From assembly GCA_905214425.1 (NCBI GenBank), contig CAJMLY010000004.1, forward strand, positions 88,555 through 152,554: a DNA stretch of 64,000 nt, written 5' to 3'. Of the stretch, positions 28,116-36,884 are shown piece after piece. This stretch comes from an uncultured bacterium. GTDB taxonomy: Bacteria; Actinomycetota; Coriobacteriia; Coriobacteriales; Coriobacteriaceae. The notes beneath the pieces are model-generated. The model did not search any database and had not been told where the DNA came from. It saw nothing but the letters and a program-made list of their open reading frames with translations. Numbering within the stretch: position 1 is the first letter of the stretch; every line of letters begins with the position of its first letter. Position numbers and translations under genes: made by a program.

Positions 28116-29053
28116 TGGTTTCTTCCGGGGCAGGTCTTTCCGCCGTTGCGATCGTCGGTCCGACGGCGGTTGGTAAGAGTGATGTTGCCGACCGTTTGGC
28201 AGCTCGTCTTTCGTCCGAAGTGCTGTCGTGCGATGCGATGCAAATCTATCGCGGCATGGACATCGGTACCGCAAAGATGGCGCCCGATGAGTGCACGGCG
28301 CCGCTGCGTCTCGTCGACATTGTAGAGCCGGGTGTGGCATATTCTGCTGCGCTTTATCAGGCCGACGCTCGCGCGCATGTTGAACGTCTCCTTGGTTCGG
28401 GTTGCCTGCCGGTTTTTTGCGGAGGTACGGGGCTATATCTCAAGGCAGCCCTCGATGAGATGGACTTTCCCTCGGGTGAACTTGAGGACGATCGCCGTGC
28501 GGGCTATCAGGAGCTTGCCGAGCGTATTGGCGAGGAAGAACTGCATGCCCTGCTTGCCGAGCGCGATCCAGAATCGGCTGCTGTTATTCATCCCCATAAC
28601 GTGCGCCGTGTGATTCGTGCGCTCGAGATGCATGATGATGGTATCTCCTATGCACAGCAAAAAAGTCAGTTTAGTGTTCCGCGCGAGCATTATCATGCCC
28701 TATGGTTTGGTCTGACGCGTAATCGCGAGGTGCTCTACGAGCGCATTAATCTGCGCGTCGATCTGATGTTTGAGCAGGGTCTTGTCGATGAGGTCCGCGG
28801 TCTTATGGCCCAGGGTCTGGGAGATGCCCTGACGTCGATGCAGGCAATTGGCTATAAAGAGATCATTGATGCTTTCAATGGCGTGATGAGCATGGATGAG
28901 GCCCGCGAACTCATTAAGATGCGTTCGCGTCGTTATGCCAAGCGTCAGCTTTCGTGGTTTAAGCGCGATGACCGTATCGTGTGGTTTGATATGGATGAAT
29001 GTACGATCGATGAGGTCGTTGAGGATATCCTGCATCGTATTGAGGCTGCCTAA
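28115..29053 (+). CDS. miaA: tRNA dimethylallyltransferase MiaA
   Basis: 312 residues with P-loop GPTAVGKS near residues 15-22, the DAMQIYRGMDIGTAK motif, and HNVRRVIRALE. It adds a dimethylallyl group to A37 of tRNAs reading UNN codons, making the substrate of MiaB encoded upstream. One-base overlaps with miaB and hflX show a compact operon. Confidence 0.95.
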   Translation: MVSSGAGLSAVAIVGPTAVGKSDVADRLAARLSSEVLSCDAMQIYRGMDIGTAKMAPDECTAPLRLVDIVEPGVAYSAALYQADARAHVERLLGSGCLPVFCGGTGLYLKAALDEMDFPSGELEDDRRAGYQELAERIGEEELHALLAERDPESAAVIHPHNVRRVIRALEMHDDGISYAQQKSQFSVPREHYHALWFGLTRNREVLYERINLRVDLMFEQGLVDEVRGLMAQGLGDALTSMQAIGYKEIIDAFNGVMSMDEARELIKMRSRRYAKRQLSWFKRDDRIVWFDMDECTIDEVVEDILHRIEAA

Positions 29054-30342
29054 TGGCCCGTTTCCCCCTTGTTCCCACGGCACCCGAGCCCGAGCGTGCC
29101 ATTTTAGTTGGTGTTGAGTGGCGCGACAATGCATGGCCGCTCGATCGCTCGCTTGATGAGCTGGAGCGTCTTGCCCACACAGCTGGTGCTCAGTGCGTGG
29201 CACGCTTGTCGCAGCGTTTGGTAAAGCCGTATCCTAAATCGTTTATCGGTTCCGGCAAGGTAGAAGAGCTGTGCGGCCTGGTGCATCGCATGGATGCCGA
29301 TGTCGTTATTTTTGACGACGACCTGACGCCCTCGCAGCAATCCTATTTGGAGAAAGCTGTGGGCGAGCCGGTAAAGATTATCGATCGTACAGCACTGATC
29401 CTGGATATCTTTGGCCTGCATGCTCAGACGCGTGAGGGACGCCTGCAGGTACAGCTGGCACAGCTTCAATATTTGTTGCCTCGCCTGCGTGGCATGTGGA
29501 GCCATCTCGCCAAGGAGCAGACGCGCGGCGGCATCGGCTCACGTTTTGGTCAGGGCGAAAGTCAGCTCGAGGTCGACCGTCGCCTTATTCGTAATAAGAT
29601 CGCTGCGCTTTGTCGTGAGCTCAAGCAGGTTGAACAGCGTCGCGATGTTCAATCCAAGAGTCGCATTGAGTCACCGGCGTTTCGCGTCGCGTTGGCCGGT
29701 TATACCAATGCCGGTAAATCGACGTTGCTCAATCGTCTGACCGGCTCTACGGTACTTTCGCAGGACAAGCTGTTTGCTACGCTCGACCCGACGACGCGTT
29801 CGTATCGTCTGCCCGGCGGTCGCGGCATGACGATTACCGATACCGTCGGCTTTATTCAAAAGCTGCCGCATGGTCTGGTCGATGCCTTTAAATCGACGCT
29901 GTCCGAGGTTTTGGGTGCCGATCTAATTCTCAAAGTCGTAGATGCGTCTGACGAGGACTATGAGCGGCAGCTGGAGGCTGTCGACCGCGTGCTTGATGAG
30001 ATCGGCGCCGGAGAGCGTTTAACGCTGACCGTATTCAATAAAATCGATCTTCTCGATAGCGTCGATCGATTGAGTTTCCGTCGTCGCTATCCGGAGGCCG
30101 TTCTGTTCTCGGCCCAAACGGGCGAGGGGCTCGACGATCTCGTCGACCGGATTGCTCGCGAGGCAGCTGCCACCGATGTGTTGCTCTCCGCTGATATCCC
30201 GTATCGCGAGGGCGCTCTCATCACGCTGGTGCATGAGCAGGGAACCCTTCTGCATGAGGAATATCTCGAGGACGGCGTTCGCATTGTGGCGAAGTTGCCG
30301 GCTCGTATTGCACCGCGGCTCGAGCGCTATCGTACGGAATAA
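29053..30342 (+). CDS. hflX: GTPase HflX
   Basis: 429 residues. An N-terminal HflX domain with a glycine-rich segment (FIGSGKVEEL; KEQTRGGIGSRFGQGESQLEVDRR) precedes the GTPase domain with G1 GYTNAGKST near residue 216, G3 DTVGF, and G4 NKID. HflX splits stalled or heat-damaged ribosomes. The miaA-hflX order is widespread. Its end overlaps the convergent gene at 30327 by 16 bases. Confidence 0.95.
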   Translation: MARFPLVPTAPEPERAILVGVEWRDNAWPLDRSLDELERLAHTAGAQCVARLSQRLVKPYPKSFIGSGKVEELCGLVHRMDADVVIFDDDLTPSQQSYLEKAVGEPVKIIDRTALILDIFGLHAQTREGRLQVQLAQLQYLLPRLRGMWSHLAKEQTRGGIGSRFGQGESQLEVDRRLIRNKIAALCRELKQVEQRRDVQSKSRIESPAFRVALAGYTNAGKSTLLNRLTGSTVLSQDKLFATLDPTTRSYRLPGGRGMTITDTVGFIQKLPHGLVDAFKSTLSEVLGADLILKVVDASDEDYERQLEAVDRVLDEIGAGERLTLTVFNKIDLLDSVDRLSFRRRYPEAVLFSAQTGEGLDDLVDRIAREAAATDVLLSADIPYREGALITLVHEQGTLLHEEYLEDGVRIVAKLPARIAPRLERYRTE

Positions 30343-31031
30343 ACGATTTCTAGCACGCCTAGAATGACTGGCTGATGGAGCAGGTAGAACGGTAAGGCAT
30401 GCCGACCCAGGACTGCGAGCGCCGGGATAGGATTGGCGTATGCCCATGCTGGCGCTTCGAGACTTGATGTTTGTGCTGCCTGGGCAGCAAAAAAGCCGGT
30501 AAGGTACATAAAGACAAACGGTATGAGCGGATAGTAATCTCCCGAAACAAAACCCGGGCCTGGGAATCCAAGCCATGCCAGGTAGGGGAGTGGGTAGACC
30601 GCCTTTGGAATGCCCCAGGTTAGGGCAAAAAGAACAAGGCACGCTGCGATGCCCCATGAGCCCGGTAATTTTTGGAGTAACGGACGGGTGAACGCAACCA
30701 CCGCGGTGCACACCGCCATGCAATAAATGATGCCAAAGTTCACTGAATCGTCGACCGATACGAGCGTTGTTGCGATCCAGACGACCAAAGCTGCGGCAGC
30801 GTACTTAGCCGCTCGTTTGGCATTGTTGCGTGAGAGCGTGCACATCCAACCCGCGATAAACAAAAATACCCAGCTGATGCTGGCTCGCCAGACGTCTTGA
30901 AAGACAGTCTGGGTAAACCAAGGCATATCCCAGCCGTACAGGTAGGCGAGATCATAGCAAGCGTGAAAACCTGCCATAGAAATCATCGTAAACCCGCGGA
31001 CGGTATCAAAGATGGTTATGCGTTTTTGCAT
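30327..31031 (-). CDS. DUF1624/heparan-alpha-glucosaminide acetyltransferase-like membrane protein
   Basis: 234 residues with about seven hydrophobic segments. The N-terminus (ITIFDTVRGFTMISMAGFH) and the FIAGWMCTLSR segment match the DUF1624/HGSNAT catalytic-domain family of membrane acyltransferases. The C-terminal LGRHALPFYLLHQPVI is typical of acyltransferase-3-like proteins. The substrate is unknown. It abuts lexA on the same strand (shared base at 31031) and overlaps hflX tail to tail. Confidence 0.75.
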   Translation of the reverse strand: MQKRITIFDTVRGFTMISMAGFHACYDLAYLYGWDMPWFTQTVFQDVWRASISWVFLFIAGWMCTLSRNNAKRAAKYAAAALVVWIATTLVSVDDSVNFGIIYCMAVCTAVVAFTRPLLQKLPGSWGIAACLVLFALTWGIPKAVYPLPYLAWLGFPGPGFVSGDYYPLIPFVFMYLTGFFAAQAAQTSSLEAPAWAYANPIPALAVLGRHALPFYLLHQPVILGVLEIVYSVR

Positions 31032-31675
31032 TACGAGAACCGGCGCATCAAGCCGACGACTTTGCCCAGGATAACGGGATTCGTTGCATAGATAGGTTCC
31101 ATAGTGTCGTTCTCGGGCTGCAAGCGCACACGCCCCTGCTCCTTGTAGAACGTCTTGACGGTCGCCGAACCATCAATCATGGCCACGACAATTTCGCCGT
31201 TCATGGCACTCTTTTGTTCACGGACGATGATGTAATCGCCATTGAAGATGCCGACATTGATCATTGAGCTCCCATGCACCTCAAGGATAAAGGAACCTTG
31301 ATCAGTGGCGATTTCGGTCGGGATAGTAAACGTGTCTTCGATATTCTGCTCTGCCAGAATGGGAATCCCAGCCGCGACGCGACCAACGAGCGGTAGCGAG
31401 ACCGTTCCGCGAGGTGCGGTGGGCTCGTCAGATTTGGAAATTGAGACAGAGGAACCATCCTCGTTAAAGAGTTCCAGGGCGCGCGGTTTGGTGGCATCGC
31501 GCTTGAGTAGCCCGCGCGCCTCCAGGGCAGAGAGATGGGCGTGCACGGTGCTGGGGGAGGAAAGGCCCACGGCAGAAGCCATCTCGCGCACGCTGGGCGG
31601 ATAACCCTTCTCCTGCTGATATTCCTTGATGAAGTCGTAAATTTGCTGCTGACGCTTGGTAATTTTGCGAGCCAT
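31031..31675 (-). CDS. lexA: LexA repressor
   Basis: 214 residues. Winged HTH at the N-terminus (KRQQQIYDFIKEYQQEKGYPPSVREMA), Ala-Gly cleavage site in GRVAAGIP, catalytic Ser in HGSSMI and Lys in a later ATVKTF segment. LexA represses SOS genes and cleaves itself when RecA filaments form. ATG at 31675 has AGAGGA upstream; a longer frame would begin inside its own operators. Three SOS boxes lie between lexA and the divergent YneA-like gene. Confidence 0.95.
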   Translation of the reverse strand: MARKITKRQQQIYDFIKEYQQEKGYPPSVREMASAVGLSSPSTVHAHLSALEARGLLKRDATKPRALELFNEDGSSVSISKSDEPTAPRGTVSLPLVGRVAAGIPILAEQNIEDTFTIPTEIATDQGSFILEVHGSSMINVGIFNGDYIIVREQKSAMNGEIVVAMIDGSATVKTFYKEQGRVRLQPENDTMEPIYATNPVILGKVVGLMRRFS

Positions 31676-31698
31676 CAGGGCATCCTCTCTACCCATGT

Positions 31699-31768
31699 CA
31701 AACAAATGTTCGAATTTTGCTTGACAGGAACAACTGTTCGAAGATAATAATAACCGAACATTCGTTCT
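31699..31768. promoter_or_regulatory. lexA/yneA divergent operator: three LexA boxes and a promoter
   Basis: Three near-palindromic boxes each differ from CGAAC-N4-GTTCG by one base: 31699-31712 (CAAAC-AAAT-GTTCG), 31727-31740 (GGAAC-AACT-GTTCG) and 31755-31768 (CGAAC-ATTC-GTTCT). A plus-strand promoter TTGACA (31721) and TAATAA (31745), 18 bases apart, has box 2 in its spacer and drives the LysM gene. LexA should repress both itself and that gene. Confidence 0.85.
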
Positions 31769-31835
31769 CGCGCTAGACATTTTTGTCCGCGCGGCTTGAT
31801 AAAACTGTTCTCAGCAAAACACGCGAGAGGAGAAC

Positions 31836-32288
31836 ATGATGAACGTAACGAATATGGTCCAGGGAAACCTCGCCCTTAAGCTCGAGACGCCTGCAGAACC
31901 CACTTTTACGGTTGTTCAGGGTGGCCGCTCCGGCTTTCAGCCTTTGACCGTAAAGCCTGCGCGCAATCAGCAGGCTGTAGTCGCGCCGGCCCGCGTTGCC
32001 CTGAAGGTTCCGACGATTGTCGCCGTCGCCGTTGCGCTTACGCTCTTCTTTGTCCTCGCTATGTCGGTCTTTAGCGCTCGTCACGCCGCGTATGCCGAGT
32101 CCGTTTCCAACATTACCTACGAGACCATTCGCGTTCAGCCTGGCGATTCTCTTTGGTCGCTTGCCGAAGAATATCCAATCGAAGGCCTTTCCACGCAAGA
32201 GACTTCCGACATGATCCGTAGCGTCAATCATCTGGAGCATGGTTCGCTCGCCGCCGGTGCGCATCTTAAGGTTCCTGCTCGTTCGTAA
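31836..32288 (+). CDS. YneA/ChiZ-like SOS cell-division inhibitor (TM + LysM)
   Basis: 150 residues: a cytoplasmic N-terminus of about 58 residues, one transmembrane helix (about 59-82), and a C-terminal LysM domain (IRVQPGDSLWSLAEEYP) outside. This architecture, divergent from lexA and under LexA boxes, is that of YneA in Bacillus and of ChiZ/DivS in actinobacteria, which delay septation during DNA damage. The sequence itself diverges from those proteins; the role rests on architecture and control. ATG at 31836 or 31839; GAGAGGAG precedes. Confidence 0.8.
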   Translation: MMNVTNMVQGNLALKLETPAEPTFTVVQGGRSGFQPLTVKPARNQQAVVAPARVALKVPTIVAVAVALTLFFVLAMSVFSARHAAYAESVSNITYETIRVQPGDSLWSLAEEYPIEGLSTQETSDMIRSVNHLEHGSLAAGAHLKVPARS

Positions 32289-32339
32289 TCATTATCGCGC
32301 TGCGCATGGTACCCTTGTTATCGTTTAAGAGGAGGTACC

Positions 32340-32783
32340 ATGCGCTGTCCCAAATGCGGCAAGGCACATACCCGCGTCGTTGATTCCCGTATGCAGGAGT
32401 CAAATAACACCATTAAGCGCCGTCGCGAATGTTGCTCGTGTAACTACCGCTTTACAACGTTTGAGCGATGCGAGGACCCTATCGAGGTCATTAAGTCAGA
32501 TGGAACTAAGCAGCGGTTCGATCGCAATAAGCTTCTTGTCGGCTTGATGCGCGCCACCATCAAGCGCGATATCGACACTAAGAAGCTCAATGAGATTATC
32601 GATGACATCGAGGTCGAGTTGCGCTCTCGCACACTGACGGCCGTCACGTCCCATGAGTTGGGTGACATGGTGCTCAAGCGTTTGGCCAAGATCGACAAGG
32701 TGGCCTACATTCGCTTTGCTTCGGTCTACCGCGATTTCAAAGACGTCGATGAGTTTCTGCAAGAGCTCGACAAGCTAAGGTGA
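32340..32783 (+). CDS. nrdR: Transcriptional repressor NrdR
   Basis: 147 residues: an N-terminal zinc ribbon ([15 protein letters not shown] ... [13 protein letters not shown]) followed by an ATP-cone domain. NrdR senses dATP/ATP and represses ribonucleotide reductase genes. AGGAGG lies before the ATG. dut follows 4 bases after the stop, so two nucleotide-pool genes are paired. Confidence 0.96.
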   Translation: MRCPKCGKAHTRVVDSRMQESNNTIKRRRECCSCNYRFTTFERCEDPIEVIKSDGTKQRFDRNKLLVGLMRATIKRDIDTKKLNEIIDDIEVELRSRTLTAVTSHELGDMVLKRLAKIDKVAYIRFASVYRDFKDVDEFLQELDKLR

Positions 32784-32787
32784 TTCC

Positions 32788-33231
32788 ATGTCCAACATTA
32801 CCGTCAACATAAAGCGTCTCGATCCCACCGTTGAGCTTCCCAAATACGCCCATCCCACTGATGCCGGCTTGGATTTGCGCTCCAACGAGGACTGCGTCCT
32901 GAAGCCCTTCGAACGCCGTCTGGTCTCTACGGGGCTGGCCATCGCCCTGCCCGATGGCTACGCCGGCTTCGTCCAGCCCCGCAGCGGCTTGGCCATCAAG
33001 CAGGGCCTGTCTATAGTCAATACGCCGGGCCTCATCGACGCCCACTACCGAGGAGAACTCAAGGTTATTCTCATCAACCTGGATCCCTCCATTAACATTC
33101 AAATCAATAAAGGCGACCGCATAGCCCAACTCGTCATCCAAGAAGTCCCCACGGTCAACCTCATAGAAGTAGAAGAACTAGACAAAACCGACCGAGGAGC
33201 CGGCGGTTTCGGTTCTAGCGGCGTATTGTAA
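32788..33231 (+). CDS. dut: Deoxyuridine 5'-triphosphate nucleotidohydrolase
   Basis: 147 residues with all five trimeric dUTPase motifs, including [40 protein letters not shown] and the C-terminal [11 protein letters not shown] that closes the active site. It hydrolyses dUTP to dUMP, limiting uracil in DNA. A long palindrome begins 6 bases after the stop. Confidence 0.96.
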   Translation: MSNITVNIKRLDPTVELPKYAHPTDAGLDLRSNEDCVLKPFERRLVSTGLAIALPDGYAGFVQPRSGLAIKQGLSIVNTPGLIDAHYRGELKVILINLDPSINIQINKGDRIAQLVIQEVPTVNLIEVEELDKTDRGAGGFGSSGVL

Positions 33232-33236
33232 TGTCC

Positions 33237-33341
33237 GCTCACCCGTGGGAGGCCCCCTATATATCATTCCATGCTCAAACATTCTCGCTGCGCTGCGAAA
33301 CTGCGCGTGGAACGATATATAGGGGTCTCCCACGGGTGAGC
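33237..33341. repeat. Palindromic element, second family, copy A
   Basis: Arms 33237-33273 and 33306-33341 pair with a one-base bulge and few mismatches. The 32-base core (33274-33305) begins CTCAAACATTCTCGC. Next to the core the arms read ATTCCATG on one side and CGTGGAA on the other, a slight asymmetry also seen in copy B. It sits directly after dut and could end transcription. Confidence 0.85.
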
Positions 33342-33419
33342 TACGTTTACTTGCTAGCGGCTACGCCGGGTTCGCCCCAGTTAGAGCCTGCGAAGGTAGA
33401 AACAAATAATCTAATAACA

Positions 33420-33466
33420 GTTAGTTGATACGACAAAGGAACTGTTCCTTTGTCGTATCAACTAAC
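33420..33466. terminator. 22-bp perfect inverted repeat, possible bidirectional terminator
   Basis: Arms 33420-33441 and 33445-33466 are exact complements with a three-base loop (CTG). The arm contains GATACGACAAAGGAA. It lies alone between the two larger palindromes, and has no strong T tract on either side. Confidence 0.6.
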
Positions 33467-33500
33467 CAGTAAGAATAATATTGTTACAAGCAAGAAGCCT

Positions 33501-33603
33501 CCCGTTCGGGGCTCACCCATATCGTTCCACGCGCAGTTTCGCAGCGAGCGCAGCGAAGCGAGAATGTTTGAGCATGGAATGATATGGGTGAGCCCCGAAC
33601 GGG
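33501..33603. repeat. Palindromic element, second family, copy B (inverted)
   Basis: Arms 33501-33531 and 33573-33603 are complementary apart from two positions that can form G-U pairs in RNA. The 41-base core is the reverse complement of copy A's core with a nine-base internal expansion. The outer arms (CCCGTTCGGGGCTCACC) differ from copy A beyond the inner ten or so bases. Confidence 0.85.
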
Positions 33604-33618
33604 CGGGATTAGTGCGCC

Positions 33619-33668
33619 CTGCGCAGCGAGAATGTTTGAGCATGGAATGATATATGGGCGGCTCCCGC
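33619..33668. repeat. Palindromic element, second family, copy C (half)
   Basis: Only the core end (GCGCAGCGAGAATGTTTGAG) and right arm (CATGGAATGATATATGGGCGG) are present, in the orientation of copy B. The left arm is missing, so this is a broken copy, 16 bases beyond copy B. Confidence 0.7.
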
Positions 33669-33686
33669 CGAGCAGCGGACTATCGC

Positions 33687-34988
33687 CTAGCGGATATGCG
33701 CTGGCTTGCCGCCCCAGTAGAAGCGGCAGAAGGCTCGTTTGCGCTTTTGGGGTTTGCCTACGAGCTCTATGGTGGCGATGGCGATGTCTTCGGCTGCGTG
33801 GGGGCGGCGTAGTACTTCGCCGTTGATGAGTAGCGCTTTGAGTGATTCGGGATGGTCGTGCAAGTGACGTAGGGTAACGATGAGTTCTCGTGCCGTGGTG
33901 ACGTGCATGCTGGCTCCCATGCCGGTGAGCATCGTGGTGTTGGCCTTTTCCTGGCCGTATGATTTGCCCAGCAGGATCATCGGCAGATGTGCGCATAGGC
34001 ACTCGGTGACCGTGAGTCCGCCCGATTTGAGAATTGCCAGGTCGCAGCCGTGCATGAGGGCCGCCATGTCGTCGACATAGTCCAGCACCGTGACATTTTC
34101 GAGCTTCATGGCATCGAAGAGTGTCTTGAGGCGGGCGGCGTATTCCTTATCCTTGCCCGGCAAAAAGACAAAGTGCATGTCTTCGAAGCTGCGTAGGAAG
34201 GGGAGGGTGCGGTCCATCTCCGCGCGAAAGCGAACGTACGGTTGAGGCAAGCTGGCACCGGCCATTACCAGCACGACGGTCTTGTCGGTGGGGAGGTTGA
34301 ACTTAGCTAGCTCTTCCTCGCGATCGTAATCCGTGTCGAATCCGGTGCGAATAGGAATGCCGGTAATGCGAATCTTTGTCTCGAGCACCTTGCGCGGACG
34401 CAGCGTTTCGGCCATAAATTCGTTGGCAACACAGAATAAATCGGTGTCCTTGTGGGGCCACCATCCCTCGACTTCGTAGTCGGTCGGTACGCAGATGACC
34501 GGATAATCGATACCCGTAATTACGCGGGCGCCCACGGCAACATTGGCTGCTGTGATGTGCGTTGCAACCACGGCTATGGGCCTGCGGCTACGAATATATT
34601 CGTTGAAGGCGGGGAACATAATTCGCGACCATGCCGTTCCGCCACCCCAGAGAAGATGTCCCGTAAGCGTATATCGCCAGGTCAGGTCGTAAATGGGGCG
34701 CGTGGCTCCCGTAAAAGAAGCCGCGGTCTTATTGCCGTCGAATTTAATACGTCCAAAATCAAGGATATCGAGCACTTCAATCTCAATATCCTCGGGGATG
34801 CCATTGGTGCCGCGGATGAGGTCGAATGCCTGCGCTATCGCATTTGCGGCGGCCTTGTGGCCCGAGCCAACGGAGGCGTGCACGATGGTCACGAGAGGTT
34901 TTTGCTGAGCCAGGAGCGTGGTTTGCTCCGATTGGGGAGTGCTGTGCGTGAGCAGGGGAGCGTCGTCACTCGTCTGCGCCTGGTCCAT
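33687..34988 (-). CDS. MGDG synthase/UgtP-type diacylglycerol glycosyltransferase
   Basis: 433 residues of GT-B fold, glycosyltransferase family 28 type. The N-terminal MGDG synthase domain is visible (VTIVHASVGSGHKAAANAIAQAF), and the C-terminal nucleotide-sugar site has LPGKDKEYAARLK and GGLTVTECLCAHLPMIL. Related enzymes glycosylate diacylglycerol to make membrane glycolipids and lipoteichoic acid anchors. ATG at 34988 is preceded by AGGGGAG. Sugar and processivity cannot be read. Confidence 0.83.
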   Translation of the reverse strand: MDQAQTSDDAPLLTHSTPQSEQTTLLAQQKPLVTIVHASVGSGHKAAANAIAQAFDLIRGTNGIPEDIEIEVLDILDFGRIKFDGNKTAASFTGATRPIYDLTWRYTLTGHLLWGGGTAWSRIMFPAFNEYIRSRRPIAVVATHITAANVAVGARVITGIDYPVICVPTDYEVEGWWPHKDTDLFCVANEFMAETLRPRKVLETKIRITGIPIRTGFDTDYDREEELAKFNLPTDKTVVLVMAGASLPQPYVRFRAEMDRTLPFLRSFEDMHFVFLPGKDKEYAARLKTLFDAMKLENVTVLDYVDDMAALMHGCDLAILKSGGLTVTECLCAHLPMILLGKSYGQEKANTTMLTGMGASMHVTTARELIVTLRHLHDHPESLKALLINGEVLRRPHAAEDIAIATIELVGKPQKRKRAFCRFYWGGKPAHIR

Positions 34989-35106
34989 CGATAACTCCCC
35001 TTCAGCTTTGTAATACGGATTTATCATTGTAGTGCATGAGTGTCACGTTCACGTAAATTTGGGTACGAGCGCAAAGAACGACAACGTTTCGACGAAAGGA
35101 CGCTTC

Positions 35107-36045
35107 ATGACTACCGATAAGCCGATCGATGTTGCGATTATCGGTGGCGGCCCCGCGGGCTATGCTGCCGCCATTTATGCTGCGCGTTCCAACCTTACGA
35201 CGACCGTGATTGAGCAGGGCATGTCGGGAGGGCAGATCGCCACAACCAATGAGGTCGAGAACTATCCGGGTTTCCCGCTCCTGAGTGGCGCCGAACTCGG
35301 CGAGCGTTTTCAGCAGCATGCAGAGGGCCTGGGAGCACAGGTTACATGGAGCATGGTTACGGGTATCGATTACGATGCCGATGCAGCGTTGTTTACGGTG
35401 CATCACGATATGGGCGATACGCTGGCCTCGAGCGTTATCGCTTGCATGGGTGCCACGCCGCGTCCGGCAGGTTTCGCAGGCGAGGATACGTATCGCGGTC
35501 GTGGCGTTTCATATTGCGCAACATGTGACGGCATGTTTTTCCGCGGCAAGCAGGTTTTTGTAATCGGTGGTGGCAATTCGGCATGCGAAGAGGCGCTGTT
35601 CCTGTCCGACATTGCCAGCAGTGTGACCATCGTGCTGCGCCGCGACCAGTTCCGTGCGCCGGATGGTGTTGTTCAGAAAGTACTCGCAAAGGACAATATT
35701 ACAGTTAGGTACCAAACTAGTATTGTGGAGCTATCGGGCGAAGCCATGCCAACGACGATTACCTTTAAGGACAATGCATCTGGGGAAACTCATGCCGAGT
35801 CATTTGAGCCCGGCTCGTTTGGCATCTTTGTCTTTACGGGGACGCAGCCACATACCGAGCTTGTTGAGCATCTAGTCGACCTGGCTCCCGACGGCGGCAT
35901 TGTCACCGACGATTCGATGGCCACCTGTACACCTGGTCTATTTGCCGCTGGCGACATCCGTTCCAAGCGCTTACGCCAGGTTGTGACCGCCGTTTCTGAT
36001 GGAGCCATAGCGGCAACGAGCGCATACGCGTTTCTCCGTGGATAA
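35107..36045 (+). CDS. trxB: Thioredoxin reductase
   Basis: 312 residues, the low-molecular-weight type. FAD site GGGPAGYAAAIYAARS near residue 13, redox-active CATC near 137 (GVSYCATCDGMFF), an NAD(P)H site GGGNSACEEALFL, and the C-terminal GLFAAGDIRSKRLRQV. It reduces thioredoxin. GAAAGGA precedes the ATG at 35107. A terminator lies 42 bases after the stop. Confidence 0.93.
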   Translation: MTTDKPIDVAIIGGGPAGYAAAIYAARSNLTTTVIEQGMSGGQIATTNEVENYPGFPLLSGAELGERFQQHAEGLGAQVTWSMVTGIDYDADAALFTVHHDMGDTLASSVIACMGATPRPAGFAGEDTYRGRGVSYCATCDGMFFRGKQVFVIGGGNSACEEALFLSDIASSVTIVLRRDQFRAPDGVVQKVLAKDNITVRYQTSIVELSGEAMPTTITFKDNASGETHAESFEPGSFGIFVFTGTQPHTELVEHLVDLAPDGGIVTDDSMATCTPGLFAAGDIRSKRLRQVVTAVSDGAIAATSAYAFLRG

Positions 36046-36086
36046 GTACGATAATATATCTTATGTAAGGTTGCTATCTTTACACA

Positions 36087-36128
36087 AAGTGGTTGGACGA
36101 TGCATCAATGTGTTGTCCAACCACTTTT
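36087..36128 (+). terminator. Rho-independent terminator after trxB
   Basis: A 12-pair stem AAGTGGTTGGAC/GTCCAACCACTT with a loop of about 17 bases is followed by a short T tract. Confidence 0.8.
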
Positions 36129-36199
36129 ACTTGCCGGCTATGTGGTATGCAAAACTAGATAACCTAGAATACAATATAGTAAATGAACGGAGGACCTTT

Positions 36200-36811
36200 A
36201 TGAACCACGTTAAACACGTTATTCCGATGTCCGATTCGTCGGTCAGTATTAAGCCTGAGGATATTCAGCCCACGGTGCTGCCCGATGCATTTATTCAGTC
36301 CGAAATCGTGTGCAAACTCAATACGTTGAGTCTGTCGCGCTATGACCAGTTGCCCAATGTGACGCTCTATCGCGACCAGGTTATTGAGTATGTTGCGCTG
36401 TGGATGGAGCCGCTGTCCATTTGCGTTGAGCAGCCCGTCATTACGCCATCGATGATCAACAACTACGTGAAGGTCGGCCTGGTGCCTGCTCCGGTTAAAA
36501 AGCAATATGGCCGCGAGCAGATTGCCCGCCTGATCGCTATCTGCCTCTTTAAGCAGGTGTTACCTATTGCTGCGGTGCAGGCACTCTTTAACATTCAGCG
36601 TTTGAGCTACGATGCCCCGACGGCCTTCGATTATGTGGTCGATCAGCTCGAGGCATCGATTCGTTCGGCGTTTTCCGTCGAGCAGACGCCGGTTCCCGAT
36701 ACGGCGCATCAGGTAACGCGTGAGTCGCTGCTTGTGCGCAGTGCGGTTTCATCCTTCGTTTCGAAGGCGTACCTGATGAGCTATCTAAAGTTTAATGGGT
36801 TTAATAGCTAG
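36200..36811 (+). CDS. DUF1836 domain-containing protein
   Basis: 203 residues. The central region (PSMINNYVKVGLVPAPVKKQYGREQIARLIAICLFKQVLPI) matches DUF1836 proteins, which resemble MerR-like winged HTH regulators: a recognition element, then 'REQIA-L--I---K'. ATG at 36200 has GGAGGA 6 bases before it; a longer frame would run through the trxB terminator. It is a single-gene unit with its own terminator. No target is known. Confidence 0.78.
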   Translation: MNHVKHVIPMSDSSVSIKPEDIQPTVLPDAFIQSEIVCKLNTLSLSRYDQLPNVTLYRDQVIEYVALWMEPLSICVEQPVITPSMINNYVKVGLVPAPVKKQYGREQIARLIAICLFKQVLPIAAVQALFNIQRLSYDAPTAFDYVVDQLEASIRSAFSVEQTPVPDTAHQVTRESLLVRSAVSSFVSKAYLMSYLKFNGFNS

Positions 36812-36823
36812 CCAACGTATATA

Positions 36824-36871
36824 ACGGGCGGAGCAAAGGGCCATCTGTCACTTTGTCCCGCCCGTATTTTT
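36824..36871 (+). terminator. Terminator after the DUF1836 gene
   Basis: The stem ACGGGCGG ... CCCGCCCGT, extended inward by GCAAAG/CTTTGT with mismatches, is followed by ATTTTT. Confidence 0.75.
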
Positions 36872-36884
36872 GCTTGGTTGGACG

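Larger units (their letters stand above)
33232..33686. other. dut-glycosyltransferase gap packed with palindromes
   Basis: These 455 bases lie between convergent genes. They hold copies A, B and C of the second palindrome family and the 22-bp inverted repeat. No coding sequence is credible here; open frames exist only because the palindromes read through. Confidence 0.7.
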
